The notes: generated by a model from the sequence alone, not told the origin. A stretch of DNA of 64,000 bases from VFJZ01 sp046598415 (GCA_046598415.1 JBKJIG010000098.1:62001-126000); one strand, 5' to 3'; positions 1 to 8,468 are shown, numbered from the stretch's first letter. Translations and numbers: made by a program.

Positions 1-15
1 GCACCCGCGCGGCGG

Positions 16-714
16 CTAGAACCCGCGCTGGCGACGCGCCTCGAACAGCAGCACCGACGCCGCCACCGACGCGTTCAGCGAGCCGATCGGCCCCTGGATC
101 GGGATCCGCACCGCCGCGTCGCACACCGACCGGACGCGCGGCCGCACCCCGCGGCCCTCGGAGCCGATCACGAGGATCGCGCCGTCGGCGAGATCGGCAT
201 CGACGTGCCGGTCGCCCGCGTCGGCGTCGGTCGCGAAGCTCCAGAGGCCAGGACGCCGCGAGCGTACGAGCCAGTCGGCCAGGTTCGGGACGACGGCGAT
301 GTCCAGGTGCTCGACCGCGCCGGCCGATGCCCGGCAGACGGCGGCGGACACCGTGGCGCTCCGGTGGCGGGGCACGACCAGCCCGTCCGCGCCCGCGCAC
401 AGCGCCGATCGCGCGATCGCGCCCAGGTTGTGCGGGTCGCTGATCTCGTCCAGCGCGACGATCAGCGGGCGGTCGCGGGCGGCGAGCTCCTCGGCGTCGG
501 CGTACGGGTACGGATCGACCTGCGCCGCAAATCCCTGGTGGTCCTCGGAGCCCGCCAGCGCGGCGACCTCGTCCCCTCGCGCGACGCGCACGGGCGCGCC
601 CGCCAGCCACTCCACCCCGGCCGCCGCGCGCTCGGTGACCAGCACCTCGCGCACGCGGCGGCGGCCACGGAGCGCCTCGCGCACCGCGTTGCGGCCGTAG
701 ATGTGGTCGGCCAT
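16..714 (-). CDS. rlmB: 23S rRNA 2'-O-ribose methyltransferase, SpoU/TrmH family (RlmB-like)
   Basis: Predicted S-adenosylmethionine-dependent rRNA ribose methyltransferase of 232 residues acting on ribosomal RNA in the cytoplasm. The N-terminal L30e-like substrate-binding part (about 1-75) opens with IYGRNAVREAL. The knotted SPOUT domain shows all three family motifs: NLGAIARSA (96-104), LVIGSEGRG (181-189) and a PIxxxxGSLNASVA-type motif (204-218). The frame stays open 549 bases further upstream, but I place the start at the ATG at 712-714 because the family begins there and because it lies two bases after the cysS stop. It is the last gene of gltX-cysS-rlmB; the cysS-rlmB pairing is common in Actinobacteria and Firmicutes. 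The exact rRNA position modified cannot be read from sequence. Confidence 0.93.
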   Translation of the reverse strand: MADHIYGRNAVREALRGRRRVREVLVTERAAAGVEWLAGAPVRVARGDEVAALAGSEDHQGFAAQVDPYPYADAEELAARDRPLIVALDEISDPHNLGAIARSALCAGADGLVVPRHRSATVSAAVCRASAGAVEHLDIAVVPNLADWLVRSRRPGLWSFATDADAGDRHVDADLADGAILVIGSEGRGVRPRVRSVCDAAVRIPIQGPIGSLNASVAASVLLFEARRQRGF

Positions 715-716
715 CG

Positions 717-2108
717 CTAGCGGGGGGCCGGGACGAGCTCGAAGCCGTCCTCGACGTCGCGGACGACGAAGCCCGCCGCCGCGATCTCGTCGCGGAGCGC
801 GTCGGAGCGCGCGAAGTCGCGCGCCGTCCGGGCTGCAAGGCGCTCCTCTGCCAGGCTCACGATCTCGGCCGGCACCGCGTCGTCGGTGCCGAGGCCGGCC
901 AGCCCGAGCACGTCGAGGCGCGAGACCAGCGCGTCCGCGGCCGAGGCGCCGGCGCGACCGGAGATGGCCTGCGCCGCGATCGTCCGCGTCGCGGACGAGC
1001 CGAGGCCGAACAGCTCCGCCAGCGCCTGCGGCGTCGCCAGATCGTCGTCGAGCGCGGCGTCGAACGCCGCCGTCCGCCGGTCTGCCTCGTCCAGCAGGTC
1101 GCGGTCCTGCGACCCGTCGCCCGTCGCCCGTCGCAGCTTGCGGATCGCCTCGCGCAGCCCCTCGCCGGCCGCCCGCGCCTGCGACAGCGTGTCGTCGTTG
1201 TAGTCCATCGGGCTGCGGTAGTGGGCGCGCGCGAACAGCAGCAGCAGCGTCTCGGCGCCCCACTCGTCGAGCGCGTCACCCAGCCGCTCGACGTTGCCGA
1301 GCGACTTCGACATCTTCTCGTCGCCGAACCGCAGCATGCCGTTGTGCAGCCAGGTGCCGGCGAACGGGCGGCCAGTCGCGCCCTCGGACTGCGCGCGCTC
1401 GTTCTCGTGGTGCGGGAAGATCAGATCGAGGCCGCCGCCGTGCACGTCGATCTGCTCGCCCAGGTGTGCCATCGCCATCGCCGAGCATTCGATGTGCCAG
1501 CCGGGCCGGCCCCTCCCCCACGGCGAGTCCCACCACGCGTCCTCGTCGGGCTTGTTCGCCTTCCAGAGCGCGAAGTCGAGCGGCGAGCGCTTGCCCTCGC
1601 CGGGCTCGACGCGTCCCTCGGCCAGCATCTGGTCGGGCTTCTGCCCCGACAGCTCGCCGTACGACGGGAAGCTCCTGACGGCGAAGTACACGTCGCCATC
1701 CGCCTCGTAGGCGAGGTCGTTGTCGATCAGGCGCGCGATCAGCGCGACGATCTCGGGCATCGTCTCCGTCACCAGTGGCTCGACATCGGGGCGTCCCAGC
1801 CCGAGCCGGCCCGTGTCGGCGAAGTAGGCAGCCGTCATCTCGGCAGCGAGCGCCGTGCTCGACACCGAGCGCTCACGCGCCGCGCCGTAGATCTTGTCGT
1901 TGACGTCGGTGACGTTGATGACGACCTTGGACGGGACACCCTGACGGTGGAGGTGACGCTTCAGCACCATGGCGACCACGAACGGGCGGGCGTTGCCGAC
2001 GTGGATGCGGTCGTACACCGTCGGTCCGCACGAGTAGATGCCGAGCGGCCGGTCGGCGGCGACCGGCGCGGCGCGCTTCGTCAGGCTGTCGTGGAGTCTG
2101 ATGGTCAC
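717..2108 (-). CDS. cysS: Cysteinyl-tRNA synthetase
   Basis: Class I aminoacyl-tRNA synthetase that charges tRNA-Cys, 463 residues, the usual family length. Visible are the zinc ligand Cys27 in SCGPTVYDRIH, the HIGH-equivalent HVGN (36-39), further zinc ligands in WHIECSA (Cys208) and FPHHENE, and the KMSKS signature at 265-269. The frame is open upstream, but the GTG at 2106-2108 starts the conserved protein (TIRLHDSLT) and overlaps the gltX stop as GTGA, a typical coupling arrangement. Two bases separate its stop from the rlmB start. Nothing is missing from the catalytic core. Confidence 0.97.
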   Translation of the reverse strand: MTIRLHDSLTKRAAPVAADRPLGIYSCGPTVYDRIHVGNARPFVVAMVLKRHLHRQGVPSKVVINVTDVNDKIYGAARERSVSSTALAAEMTAAYFADTGRLGLGRPDVEPLVTETMPEIVALIARLIDNDLAYEADGDVYFAVRSFPSYGELSGQKPDQMLAEGRVEPGEGKRSPLDFALWKANKPDEDAWWDSPWGRGRPGWHIECSAMAMAHLGEQIDVHGGGLDLIFPHHENERAQSEGATGRPFAGTWLHNGMLRFGDEKMSKSLGNVERLGDALDEWGAETLLLLFARAHYRSPMDYNDDTLSQARAAGEGLREAIRKLRRATGDGSQDRDLLDEADRRTAAFDAALDDDLATPQALAELFGLGSSATRTIAAQAISGRAGASAADALVSRLDVLGLAGLGTDDAVPAEIVSLAEERLAARTARDFARSDALRDEIAAAGFVVRDVEDGFELVPAPR

Positions 2109-3385
2109 GCCGCCCGTCCCCGGATCGCGTCGTCGCGCTCGATCGCCGCGACGACGTAGCGCAGCGCCACGCCGCGCTCGCGGCCCGTCAGGCCGACGCG
2201 GATGCCGTGCAGGGCGTCGCGCACCGAGATGTCCTCGGCGGCGGCCGCCCGCTTGAGCTCGTCGAGCAGCTCGTCGGCGTCGTCGGGCGCCAGGTAGGGC
2301 TCGGGCCAGCCGGCGCGGAGCCCGGCGAACAGGGCCAGCGCGCGGGCCGACACGTCGTCCAGCGGCGGCCGCACCCGCGGCGCCACGAGCACCGCCTCGG
2401 CCTCGTCGGCGGCGTCCACGAGCGTGTGGCAGCCCTTCAATCCCTCGCCCAGCGCCGTCATCTGCGCAGGGTGCCAGACGACCCCGCGCAGCTCGAGCAC
2501 CTGGCCGACGCGCCGGGCGAGTTCCAGGCCGTTCAGGCGCTTCAGGTGCTGCTGCGAGAGCCAGTCCAACCGGCCGCGGTCGAAGCGGCTCTGCCCGCGG
2601 GAGATGGACTTCAGCTCGAAGCGCTGGGCGAGCTGCCCGAGCAGCGCCGGGCCGTCGGCGATCACGGGGCACGTCAGCTCGGCCAGGTAGTTGAGCAGCG
2701 CCTCGGGCGGGTAGCCCTCGCCGCGCAGCTCGGCGATCGACGGCGCGCCCTCGCGCTTGGAGAGCTTCGCGCCGGCCTCCGACACCAGCAGCGCCGTGTG
2801 CGCGAACCGCGGCCGGCGCAGGCCGAGCGCTTCGAACAGCGCGATCTGGCGCGCGGTGTTGGTCAGGTGGTCCTCACCGCGGATGACGTGCGTGATCTCC
2901 ATCAGCGCGTCGTCGACGGCGGTGGCGAGCTGGTAGGTGGCCGTGCCGTCGGTGCGCACGATCACGAAGTCCTTGATGGCGCCGACCGCCACCCGCACGT
3001 CGCCGCGGGCGGCGTCGTGCACCACGATGTCGTCGGCCGGAGCGCGGAAGTGGATCGCGCCCTCGTCGCGGTAGGCGCGGCCCTCGTTCACCAGCCGCTC
3101 GGCGTGCTCGAGGTAGATCGGCATCCGCTCCGACTGCCGGTACGGGCCGTACGGGCCACCCTCGTCCGGGCCCTCATCGAAGCGCAGCCCGAGCCACTCG
3201 GCGTCCTGCCGGATGGTGCGCTCGTAGCGACGATTGGAGCGCTCCGGGTCGGTGTCGTCGACGCGCAGCACGAACTCGCCCCCGGCGCGGCGCGCGAACA
3301 GGAAGTTCGCGACGGCGGTCAGCGCGCTGCCGAGATGGAGCGCGCCGGTCGGGGATGGGGCGAAACGGACGCGGACACCGGCCAC
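2105..3385 (-). CDS. gltX: Glutamyl-tRNA synthetase
   Basis: Class I synthetase that attaches glutamate to tRNA-Glu (and to tRNA-Gln if non-discriminating). The HIGH motif lies in PSPTGALHLGS (10-20) and the KMSKS equivalent is KLSKR (207-211). At 426 residues it is shorter than the common 470-490, mainly in the C-terminal anticodon-binding part, as in compact actinobacterial forms. The GTG start at 3383-3385 is preceded by TATCCT (3392-3397) six bases away and no clear Shine-Dalgarno sequence, so the message may be leaderless. It heads the operon; its stop overlaps the cysS GTG. A glutamyl-Q tRNA-Asp synthetase is less likely because the C-terminal domain is present. Confidence 0.94.
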   Translation of the reverse strand: MAGVRVRFAPSPTGALHLGSALTAVANFLFARRAGGEFVLRVDDTDPERSNRRYERTIRQDAEWLGLRFDEGPDEGGPYGPYRQSERMPIYLEHAERLVNEGRAYRDEGAIHFRAPADDIVVHDAARGDVRVAVGAIKDFVIVRTDGTATYQLATAVDDALMEITHVIRGEDHLTNTARQIALFEALGLRRPRFAHTALLVSEAGAKLSKREGAPSIAELRGEGYPPEALLNYLAELTCPVIADGPALLGQLAQRFELKSISRGQSRFDRGRLDWLSQQHLKRLNGLELARRVGQVLELRGVVWHPAQMTALGEGLKGCHTLVDAADEAEAVLVAPRVRPPLDDVSARALALFAGLRAGWPEPYLAPDDADELLDELKRAAAAEDISVRDALHGIRVGLTGRERGVALRYVVAAIERDDAIRGRAA

Positions 3386-3391
3386 GCTCGC

Positions 3392-3397
3392 AGGATA
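3392..3397 (-). promoter_or_regulatory. -10-like hexamer of gltX
   Basis: TATCCT on the minus strand, six bases from the gltX GTG; fits the leaderless pattern seen across the window. No convincing -35. Confidence 0.4.
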
Positions 3398-3439
3398 CGG
3401 GTCACACGAGGTCGCCCCGGCGTACCCCGCGCCGCAGCG

Positions 3440-4240
3440 TCAGCGGGCGGCGAAGCCGGCGATCAGCTGCGCGGCCTCCAGCGGCACGTCGAGCTGGGGG
3501 CAGTGGCCCACGCCGTCGAGCTCGATCCAGTCGGCGTGCGGCAGCAGGTCGGCGCGGTACCGGGCGGCCGCCGAGGGCCACTCGAGGATCCGGTCGGCGG
3601 TGCCCCAGACGATGCGGACGGGGCAGTCGATCCGCGCCGCGTCGAGCTGCCAGCCGTGGCGGCGGGCGAAGTCGATCATCGGCTCGACGGCGCGACAGCC
3701 GGCGGCACCGGCCATCAGGTGCGCGATCAGCCCCGGCGGGATGTGCTCGAAATGCCTGGTGATGTACTCGGTCGCGCGACGGCGTCCCGCGACGGTCGAG
3801 ACGATCGCGTCGACGTGCGGGATGGCGGCGGCGAGCTGCTCCTGCATCGTCGTGAAGAAGTCGAGCGTCGCGACGAACGACTGGTCGCCGGCGGCCCAGC
3901 CGCCGGCCGGCGCGAGCGCGACGACCGACTCCGCGCGGCCGCGCGCCGCCAGCTGCAGCGCGATGTAGCCGCCCAGCGAGTTGCCGGCGACATGAGCGGT
4001 CTCGAAGCCCGCCTCGTCCATCGCCCGCTCGACGGCCTCGACGAGCAGCGTCCCGCTCACCTCGCCGGTGATCGGCGGGCCGCCCGCGTGCCCGGGCAGG
4101 GTCGGGGCGAGCACGTCGTGCCGGCGCTCGAGCGCCGGCAGGACGAGCTCCCACGTACGCCACGTGTCGGTGAAGCCGTGCAGGCACACCAGCGGTGTGC
4201 CGCGGCCGCCACGATGGCTCGGGGTGAAGGTGACGTCCAC
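3440..4240 (-). CDS. Alpha/beta-hydrolase fold protein
   Basis: A 266-residue alpha/beta hydrolase of unknown substrate. The oxyanion motif LVCLHGF is at 17-23, the nucleophile elbow GNSLGG has Ser88, the acid is probably the Asp in VWGTADRI, and the catalytic His is in GVGHCPQLD near the C terminus. The GTG start at 4238-4240 follows a minus-strand TAGCCT (4248-4253) by seven bases. The gene lies between the gltX operon and a methyltransferase, with no overlap to either. The fold is clear; esterase, C-C bond hydrolase and haloperoxidase-like activities cannot be distinguished. Confidence 0.85.
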   Translation of the reverse strand: MDVTFTPSHRGGRGTPLVCLHGFTDTWRTWELVLPALERRHDVLAPTLPGHAGGPPITGEVSGTLLVEAVERAMDEAGFETAHVAGNSLGGYIALQLAARGRAESVVALAPAGGWAAGDQSFVATLDFFTTMQEQLAAAIPHVDAIVSTVAGRRRATEYITRHFEHIPPGLIAHLMAGAAGCRAVEPMIDFARRHGWQLDAARIDCPVRIVWGTADRILEWPSAAARYRADLLPHADWIELDGVGHCPQLDVPLEAAQLIAGFAAR

Positions 4241-4247
4241 CCCGCGA

Positions 4248-4253
4248 AGGCTA
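4248..4253 (-). promoter_or_regulatory. -10-like hexamer of the hydrolase gene
   Basis: TAGCCT on the minus strand seven bases before the GTG start; it overlaps the stop codon of the upstream methyltransferase gene. Confidence 0.3.
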
Positions 4254-5114
4254 CGGCGCGGCGCGACGGCCCGAGGCGATCAGCGTGACGCCTCCGAACT
4301 CGAGCCCCGCGGGCGTCCGGTAGGGGCGGACCGCCTCCTCGAGCCGGCCGCGCAGCGCCAGGGCCGCCGGCTCGGGCAGCGACTGGAGCCGCCGGGCGAG
4401 CGGTCCAGCGAGCGCCGACGTCCGCGTCCACCACTCGTCGAACCCCGCGGCGCGCATCGGCACCTCGACCTCGTCGACGACGACGTCGGCCAGTCCCGCA
4501 GCAGTCATCAGCCCGCCCAGCCGGTCCGCGTCGTCGAGCGAGAAGGGCCCGGGCACGCCGGGCGGCGGCACGGGCCGGCCCAGCTGCGCGCTGACGGCCG
4601 TGAGGCCGACGCCGAGCCACGGGTTGCGCTCGCGCGGCCCCCACACGGCGACGGCGACGCGGCCGCCGGGCCGAAGGACGCGGGCGATCTCCCGCGCCGC
4701 CCGATCCGGGTCGGCCGCGAAATTGAGTCCCTCGCGGCACAGCACGACGTCGAACGTGCCGTCCGGCTGGGCGATCTGCTCGAGGTCGAGCTCGCAGGTG
4801 CTGATGTTGGCGAGCCGTCGCTCCGCGGCCCGCGCGGCGGCGATGGCCGTCATCTCGGGCGCGACGTCGGACAGCACGACCTCACCGCCCGGCTGCACGA
4901 GCTTCGCGGCCTCGAGGCCCACTCCACCGGGGCCGCAGGCGAGCTCGAGCACCCGGTCGCCCGGCTGCGGCGCCGCCCGCCGCAGCAGCTCTCGGGTGAC
5001 CGCCGCAGAGCGCTCGTCGACGTAGTCGGCCTGCTCCAGCCACGACCCGGCCACGGCCGACCACATGCCGTGGAGCTGGGCGCGGGCGTCGGCGGCTGAG
5101 GTCTCGGCTGCCAT
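4251..5114 (-). CDS. Class I SAM-dependent methyltransferase
   Basis: A 287-residue class I methyltransferase (UbiE/COQ5-like fold). Motif I is VLELACGPGGVGLEAA (about 55-70); motif II follows around LSDVAPEM and the post-I region has CREGLNF and RVLRPGGRVAVAVWG. The substrate is unknown. The frame is open far upstream across the promoter region, but the ATG at 5112-5114 has a good GGAGG six to seven bases before it and is the sensible start. It is divergent from a TetR-type gene with a perfect palindrome between them, so it is very probably the TetR target. Confidence 0.88.
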   Translation of the reverse strand: MAAETSAADARAQLHGMWSAVAGSWLEQADYVDERSAAVTRELLRRAAPQPGDRVLELACGPGGVGLEAAKLVQPGGEVVLSDVAPEMTAIAAARAAERRLANISTCELDLEQIAQPDGTFDVVLCREGLNFAADPDRAAREIARVLRPGGRVAVAVWGPRERNPWLGVGLTAVSAQLGRPVPPPGVPGPFSLDDADRLGGLMTAAGLADVVVDEVEVPMRAAGFDEWWTRTSALAGPLARRLQSLPEPAALALRGRLEEAVRPYRTPAGLEFGGVTLIASGRRAAP

Positions 5115-5137
5115 GGAGTGCCTCCGGTCATTAAATT

Positions 5138-5158
5138 CATTACACGTTACGTGTAATG
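5138..5158. promoter_or_regulatory. TetR-type operator palindrome
   Basis: Perfect inverted repeat with arms CATTACACGT (5138-5147) and ACGTGTAATG (5149-5158) around a single central T. It lies in the 66-base gap between the divergent methyltransferase and tetR genes and overlaps the region where the tetR -35 would be. Length, symmetry and location are typical of an autoregulatory TetR-family operator. Confidence 0.8.
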
Positions 5159-5168
5159 AAGTAAGGGA

Positions 5169-5174
5169 TACGAT
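5169..5174 (+). promoter_or_regulatory. -10-like hexamer of tetR
   Basis: TACGAT six bases before the tetR ATG, 11 bases downstream of the operator palindrome. Confidence 0.5.
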
Positions 5175-5180
5175 ACCGAA

Positions 5181-5855
5181 ATGGACGAGCCTGTCAAGCC
5201 CACCCGGCGCTACGACTCGCCGCGCCGGCGCGAGCAGGCCTCGGCGACCCGCCGCGACATCCTGGTCGCCGCGCAGCGCCTGTTCCAGGAGCAGGGCTAT
5301 GCCGCGACCACGATGGCCGCCATCGCGACCGAGGCGGGTGTCGCACTGAAGACCGTCTACGTCGCCTTCGAGACGAAGAGCGGCGTGTTGCGCGCGCTCT
5401 GGCACCTGCTGCTGCGCGGCGACGACGAGAACCAGCCGGTCGGCGAGCGTCGCTGGCATCTCGAGGTGCTCGAGGAGCCCGACCCCGAGCGTCAGCTCCG
5501 GCTGAATGCGCGTAATTCGCGCGTCGTCAAGGAGCGGGCCGGGGGCCTGCTCGGCGTGATCCGCGATGCCGCGCCGACCGATCTCGATATCGCCGCGCTG
5601 TGGGATCGGATCCAGATCGAGTTCCACGCCATCCAGCAGCAGGTCGTCGAGTCGCTGCACGACAAGGGGGCGCTGGCGCCGGCCCTCGATGTCGCCGGGG
5701 CGACCGACATCCTGTGGACGCTCAACCACCCCGACGTGTGGCAGCTGCTGCACGGCCGGCGCGGCTGGACCGCGACCCGGTACGAGCAGTGGTTCGCCGA
5801 TACGACCTGCTCACAGCTACTGGCGACGCCGAGCCGCCGGACGAGGTCGCGCTAG
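5181..5855 (+). CDS. TetR/AcrR family transcriptional regulator
   Basis: A 224-residue repressor-type regulator. The N-terminal helix-turn-helix (about 22-66) reads from ATRRDILVAAQRLFQEQG through TMAAIATEAGVALKTVYVAF, the classic TetR pattern. The C-terminal ligand-binding domain is not recognisable, so the inducer is unknown. The ATG follows TACGAT by six bases. Because it is divergent from a methyltransferase gene across a perfect 10-1-10 palindrome, I infer that it represses itself and that gene. The stop lies just after the end of the convergent nusA-like gene (overlap of four bases). Confidence 0.9.
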   Translation: MDEPVKPTRRYDSPRRREQASATRRDILVAAQRLFQEQGYAATTMAAIATEAGVALKTVYVAFETKSGVLRALWHLLLRGDDENQPVGERRWHLEVLEEPDPERQLRLNARNSRVVKERAGGLLGVIRDAAPTDLDIAALWDRIQIEFHAIQQQVVESLHDKGALAPALDVAGATDILWTLNHPDVWQLLHGRRGWTATRYEQWFADTTCSQLLATPSRRTRSR

Positions 5856-7048
5856 CCGGCGAGCGCGGGCGCCGACACGTTGTGACCCGGCAGGTCGCAG
5901 TGCGTGGTGCCCGGAACCGCGGCATTCACGCAGCGGCGGCCGTTGGGGCGGATGAACGAGCACACGCCGTCGTCCTCGTCGGAGCGCGCCTGCAGGTTCG
6001 CGGCGTCCTCCACCAGCAGCTCGATCGGAGCGCCGACCAGCTCGGAGGCGAGCTTGAGGCCCTGACCGTCCTCGCCGGCCACGGAGTCGCGCTCGTCGGC
6101 CGCGAGGATGGCGACGTAGCCGGCCGCGCTCTTCTCCACGCGCCGCACCTTCGCGGGGGCGAGGGCCGCGATCACGAGGTTGAGCGGGTCGTTGTCGTAC
6201 TCGAGCAGGTCGAGCTCCTCGCCGAGCGCGTCGCGGATCAGGCGGATGCGCGAGCCGCGCTCGCCGACGATGATGCCGATCGGGCTCGAGGCGCCGCGCG
6301 TCGTGTCGCCCGAGGCGACCGCGACCTTGGTGCGGACGCCGGGCGTGCGGGCGATTCGGACGAGCTCGATGCGCCCGTCCTTGACCTCGGCCACCTCGCC
6401 CGCGAAGACGGCCTTCACGAACCGCGGGTCGGACTGCGACAGGCTGATCTGCGCCGTCGACGTGTTCTCCTCGACGGCCACGATGACACCGCTGATGACG
6501 TCGCCCAGCCGCGGCGGGCGGCCCGGGATCAGCTCGGCGTTCGTGATGATCGCCTCGGCGTCGGAGAGCGTGACGAGCAGGCCCGAGGCGATGCGCTCCG
6601 ACACGGTGCCGGTGACGAGCTCGCCGACGCGGTGCACGTACTTGGTGTAGACGACGGACTGCTCGCTGTGGCGCATCTCGCGGCGCAGCGCCTCCTTGGC
6701 GGCGCTGGCGGCGACGCGGCCGAAGCGCGCGGGGTCGAGCTCGACGACCTCACGCTCCTCGTCGGGCAGCTCGTCGAAGTTGACGACGGCGATCTCCTTG
6801 CCGTTCGGGCCGTCGACCACGTCGATGCCCGGCCGCGGCAGGTCGCCGGCGTGCAGGTCGCGGAGACGCTCGATGCGCATCTCGCCCGTCTCGGAGTCGA
6901 AGACCGCGCGCGAGTAGGCGGCGCTCGGAGCATCGCTGCCCGATGAGAACGCCGCGAGCAGCGCAGACTCGATGGCGCTGACCACGCTCTGGCGGTTCAC
7001 GCCGCGCTCCGTGCGCAGCGACTTGAAGATGTCGTCGAAAGCGGTCAT
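5852..7048 (-). CDS. nusA: NusA-like transcription factor with C-terminal Cys/His tail
   Basis: A 398-residue NusA-family protein, which modulates RNA polymerase pausing, termination and antitermination. Order: N-terminal polymerase-binding domain (about 1-125), S1 domain around GELVTGTVSERIASGLLVTL, then KH1 (VRTKVAVASGD; PIGIIVGERGSRI) and KH2 (PLNLVIAALAPAKV). The last 36 residues (363-398) form an unusual tail, C-x9-C-x9-HC-x4-H, which looks like a small zinc-binding module. The usual neighbours rimP and infB are absent. The ATG at 7046-7048 is preceded by GGGAG. It may be the main NusA or a second copy; the window cannot tell. Confidence 0.87.
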   Translation of the reverse strand: MTAFDDIFKSLRTERGVNRQSVVSAIESALLAAFSSGSDAPSAAYSRAVFDSETGEMRIERLRDLHAGDLPRPGIDVVDGPNGKEIAVVNFDELPDEEREVVELDPARFGRVAASAAKEALRREMRHSEQSVVYTKYVHRVGELVTGTVSERIASGLLVTLSDAEAIITNAELIPGRPPRLGDVISGVIVAVEENTSTAQISLSQSDPRFVKAVFAGEVAEVKDGRIELVRIARTPGVRTKVAVASGDTTRGASSPIGIIVGERGSRIRLIRDALGEELDLLEYDNDPLNLVIAALAPAKVRRVEKSAAGYVAILAADERDSVAGEDGQGLKLASELVGAPIELLVEDAANLQARSDEDDGVCSFIRPNGRRCVNAAVPGTTHCDLPGHNVSAPALAG

Positions 7049-7208
7049 CCGAAGGTCTCCCGGAAGGTCGAGGGGCGGCAACCAGCCGCCGTAGCGCTGC
7101 ATCGCAGGCGAGCTCGGCACTCGCTGGGGCGCTCGCGGTGCATCGTACCGCGTCGCCCGGAAACGCCCTCCGGCGGCACAACGCCGCCACGTATGTGACC
7201 ACTGACGT

Positions 7209-7249
7209 GTACCGTCGACGCGGTACAGGATGGGTCTGCCAGGCGGTAC
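7209..7249. promoter_or_regulatory. GTAC-triplet control region upstream of the AAA+ ATPase
   Basis: Three GTAC cores start at 7209, 7223 and 7246, spaced 14 and 23 bases. The first two form an inverted repeat, TGTACCG-N6-CGGTACA (7208-7227); the third is a direct CGGTACA (7244-7250). The third overlaps a -10-like TACACT (7247-7252) eight bases before the ATG. The same 14/23 architecture recurs at 8469-8509. This looks like a regulator-binding array, probably for one protein controlling both genes. Confidence 0.65.
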
Positions 7250-7252
7250 ACT
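7247..7252 (+). promoter_or_regulatory. -10-like hexamer of the ATPase gene
   Basis: TACACT ending eight bases before the ATG at 7261 and embedded in the third GTAC half-site, so a bound regulator would block the promoter. Confidence 0.4.
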
Positions 7253-7260
7253 TCGTGCTG

Positions 7261-8466
7261 ATGGCTCACGCGCTCAATCCCTTCATCTGGGACCGGCCGC
7301 TCGATGATCCGGCCAAGATCATCGGCATGGAGGCGTTCGCGAACCAGGTCGCGCTGACGCTGAAGGCCCAGACCAACGTCGCGCTGTTCGGCCCCCGCGA
7401 CACCGGCAAGACGACGTTCACGAACCAGCTTGCGCTCGAGCTCGTGAAGCGCCACGGCGACGACGCGCCGCCGTTCGACGTGGTAAAGGTCAACCTCCAG
7501 CGCGTGGTCAGCATCCCCGGCTTCATCGGCTGCGTGCACGACGCGATGACGGCGCATCCCGTGAAGCGCCTGCGTCGCGCCGGCCAGCGCCAGATCGAGG
7601 CGCTGGAGAAGGAGATCGGGTTCGACATCCGCGTCATCAAGGGCAGCATCAAGCGCACTGCCGTACGACCCGAGCAGGATGCCGAGACCCTCCACGCGCA
7701 GCTGCTCGCGGTCCGCGCGATGTCCGAGCACCTGGTCGTGATCTTCGACGAGTTCCAGCGGCTCCGGCACTGCCCGGGCGATCCGCTCTCGATCATCCGG
7801 TCGGCGCTGATGAGCTCGGGCGCGAACCACGTCTCGCTGCTGTTCACCGGGTCGATCCGCAACGCGCTGAAGATGATGCTGTCCGACTCGCGCCAGCCGC
7901 TGTTCGGCGAGGCCGTCGACATGCAGCTGCCGTCGATCAGCCGCACCGACTTCCTCGAGTACCTCGACTTCCAGTTCGAGGCGACTGGCAAGCCGATCGA
8001 CGACCAGGCGCTCGACTACCTGCTCAACACCACGCGCTCGCACCCGCGCAGCACGCAGCAGCTGGCCTGGGAGTGCTGGACGGGCACCCCGGCCGGTAAG
8101 CCGGTGACGTTGGAGGCCGTGATCCGCGCCCACGACCGGTTGGTGCAGTCGATCGAGCGGTCGGAGTTCGCCGCGGTGCTGAACGTCCTGGTGAACGGCG
8201 ACGACGGCGAGGTCAACGAGGTGCGGGCACTGCAGCTGCTGGCCGACCGTGGCGGCGCCAAGGTCTCGAGCCGCCCGCAGGCCGGCCTGTACGGCTTCTC
8301 CAGCCACTCGCGCGTGCGCCCCGCGCTCGAGCGCCTGCGCGGGCGCGGCCTTGTCGACGTGCGCGACGGCACCTGGTACATCGTCGACCCACTCTTCAAC
8401 GAGTGGCTGCGGCGAGCGTCGCCGCTGGCGGACCGGACGCAGATCGAGGCGCCCGACAACGATTGA
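7261..8466 (+). CDS. Orphan AAA+ ATPase with C-terminal winged-helix-like region
   Basis: A 401-residue P-loop ATPase resembling the 'archaeal-type' STAND/AAA ATPases. Walker A is GPRDTGKT (44-51), Walker B is LVVIFDE (158-164), and a sensor-1-like LLFTGS is at 193-198. The C-terminal third has a likely winged helix (HSRVRPALERLRGRGLVDV) followed by IVDPLFNEWLRR, a pattern typical of this family. The function of such proteins is largely unknown. The frame extends 41 codons upstream, but the ATG at 7261 is eight bases from TACACT and begins the conserved sequence. GTAC triplets flank the gene on both sides. It stands alone between a convergently placed nusA and the FMO gene and is less GC-rich just outside its ends. 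Confidence 0.75.
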   Translation: MAHALNPFIWDRPLDDPAKIIGMEAFANQVALTLKAQTNVALFGPRDTGKTTFTNQLALELVKRHGDDAPPFDVVKVNLQRVVSIPGFIGCVHDAMTAHPVKRLRRAGQRQIEALEKEIGFDIRVIKGSIKRTAVRPEQDAETLHAQLLAVRAMSEHLVVIFDEFQRLRHCPGDPLSIIRSALMSSGANHVSLLFTGSIRNALKMMLSDSRQPLFGEAVDMQLPSISRTDFLEYLDFQFEATGKPIDDQALDYLLNTTRSHPRSTQQLAWECWTGTPAGKPVTLEAVIRAHDRLVQSIERSEFAAVLNVLVNGDDGEVNEVRALQLLADRGGAKVSSRPQAGLYGFSSHSRVRPALERLRGRGLVDVRDGTWYIVDPLFNEWLRRASPLADRTQIEAPDND

Positions 8467-8468
8467 TT

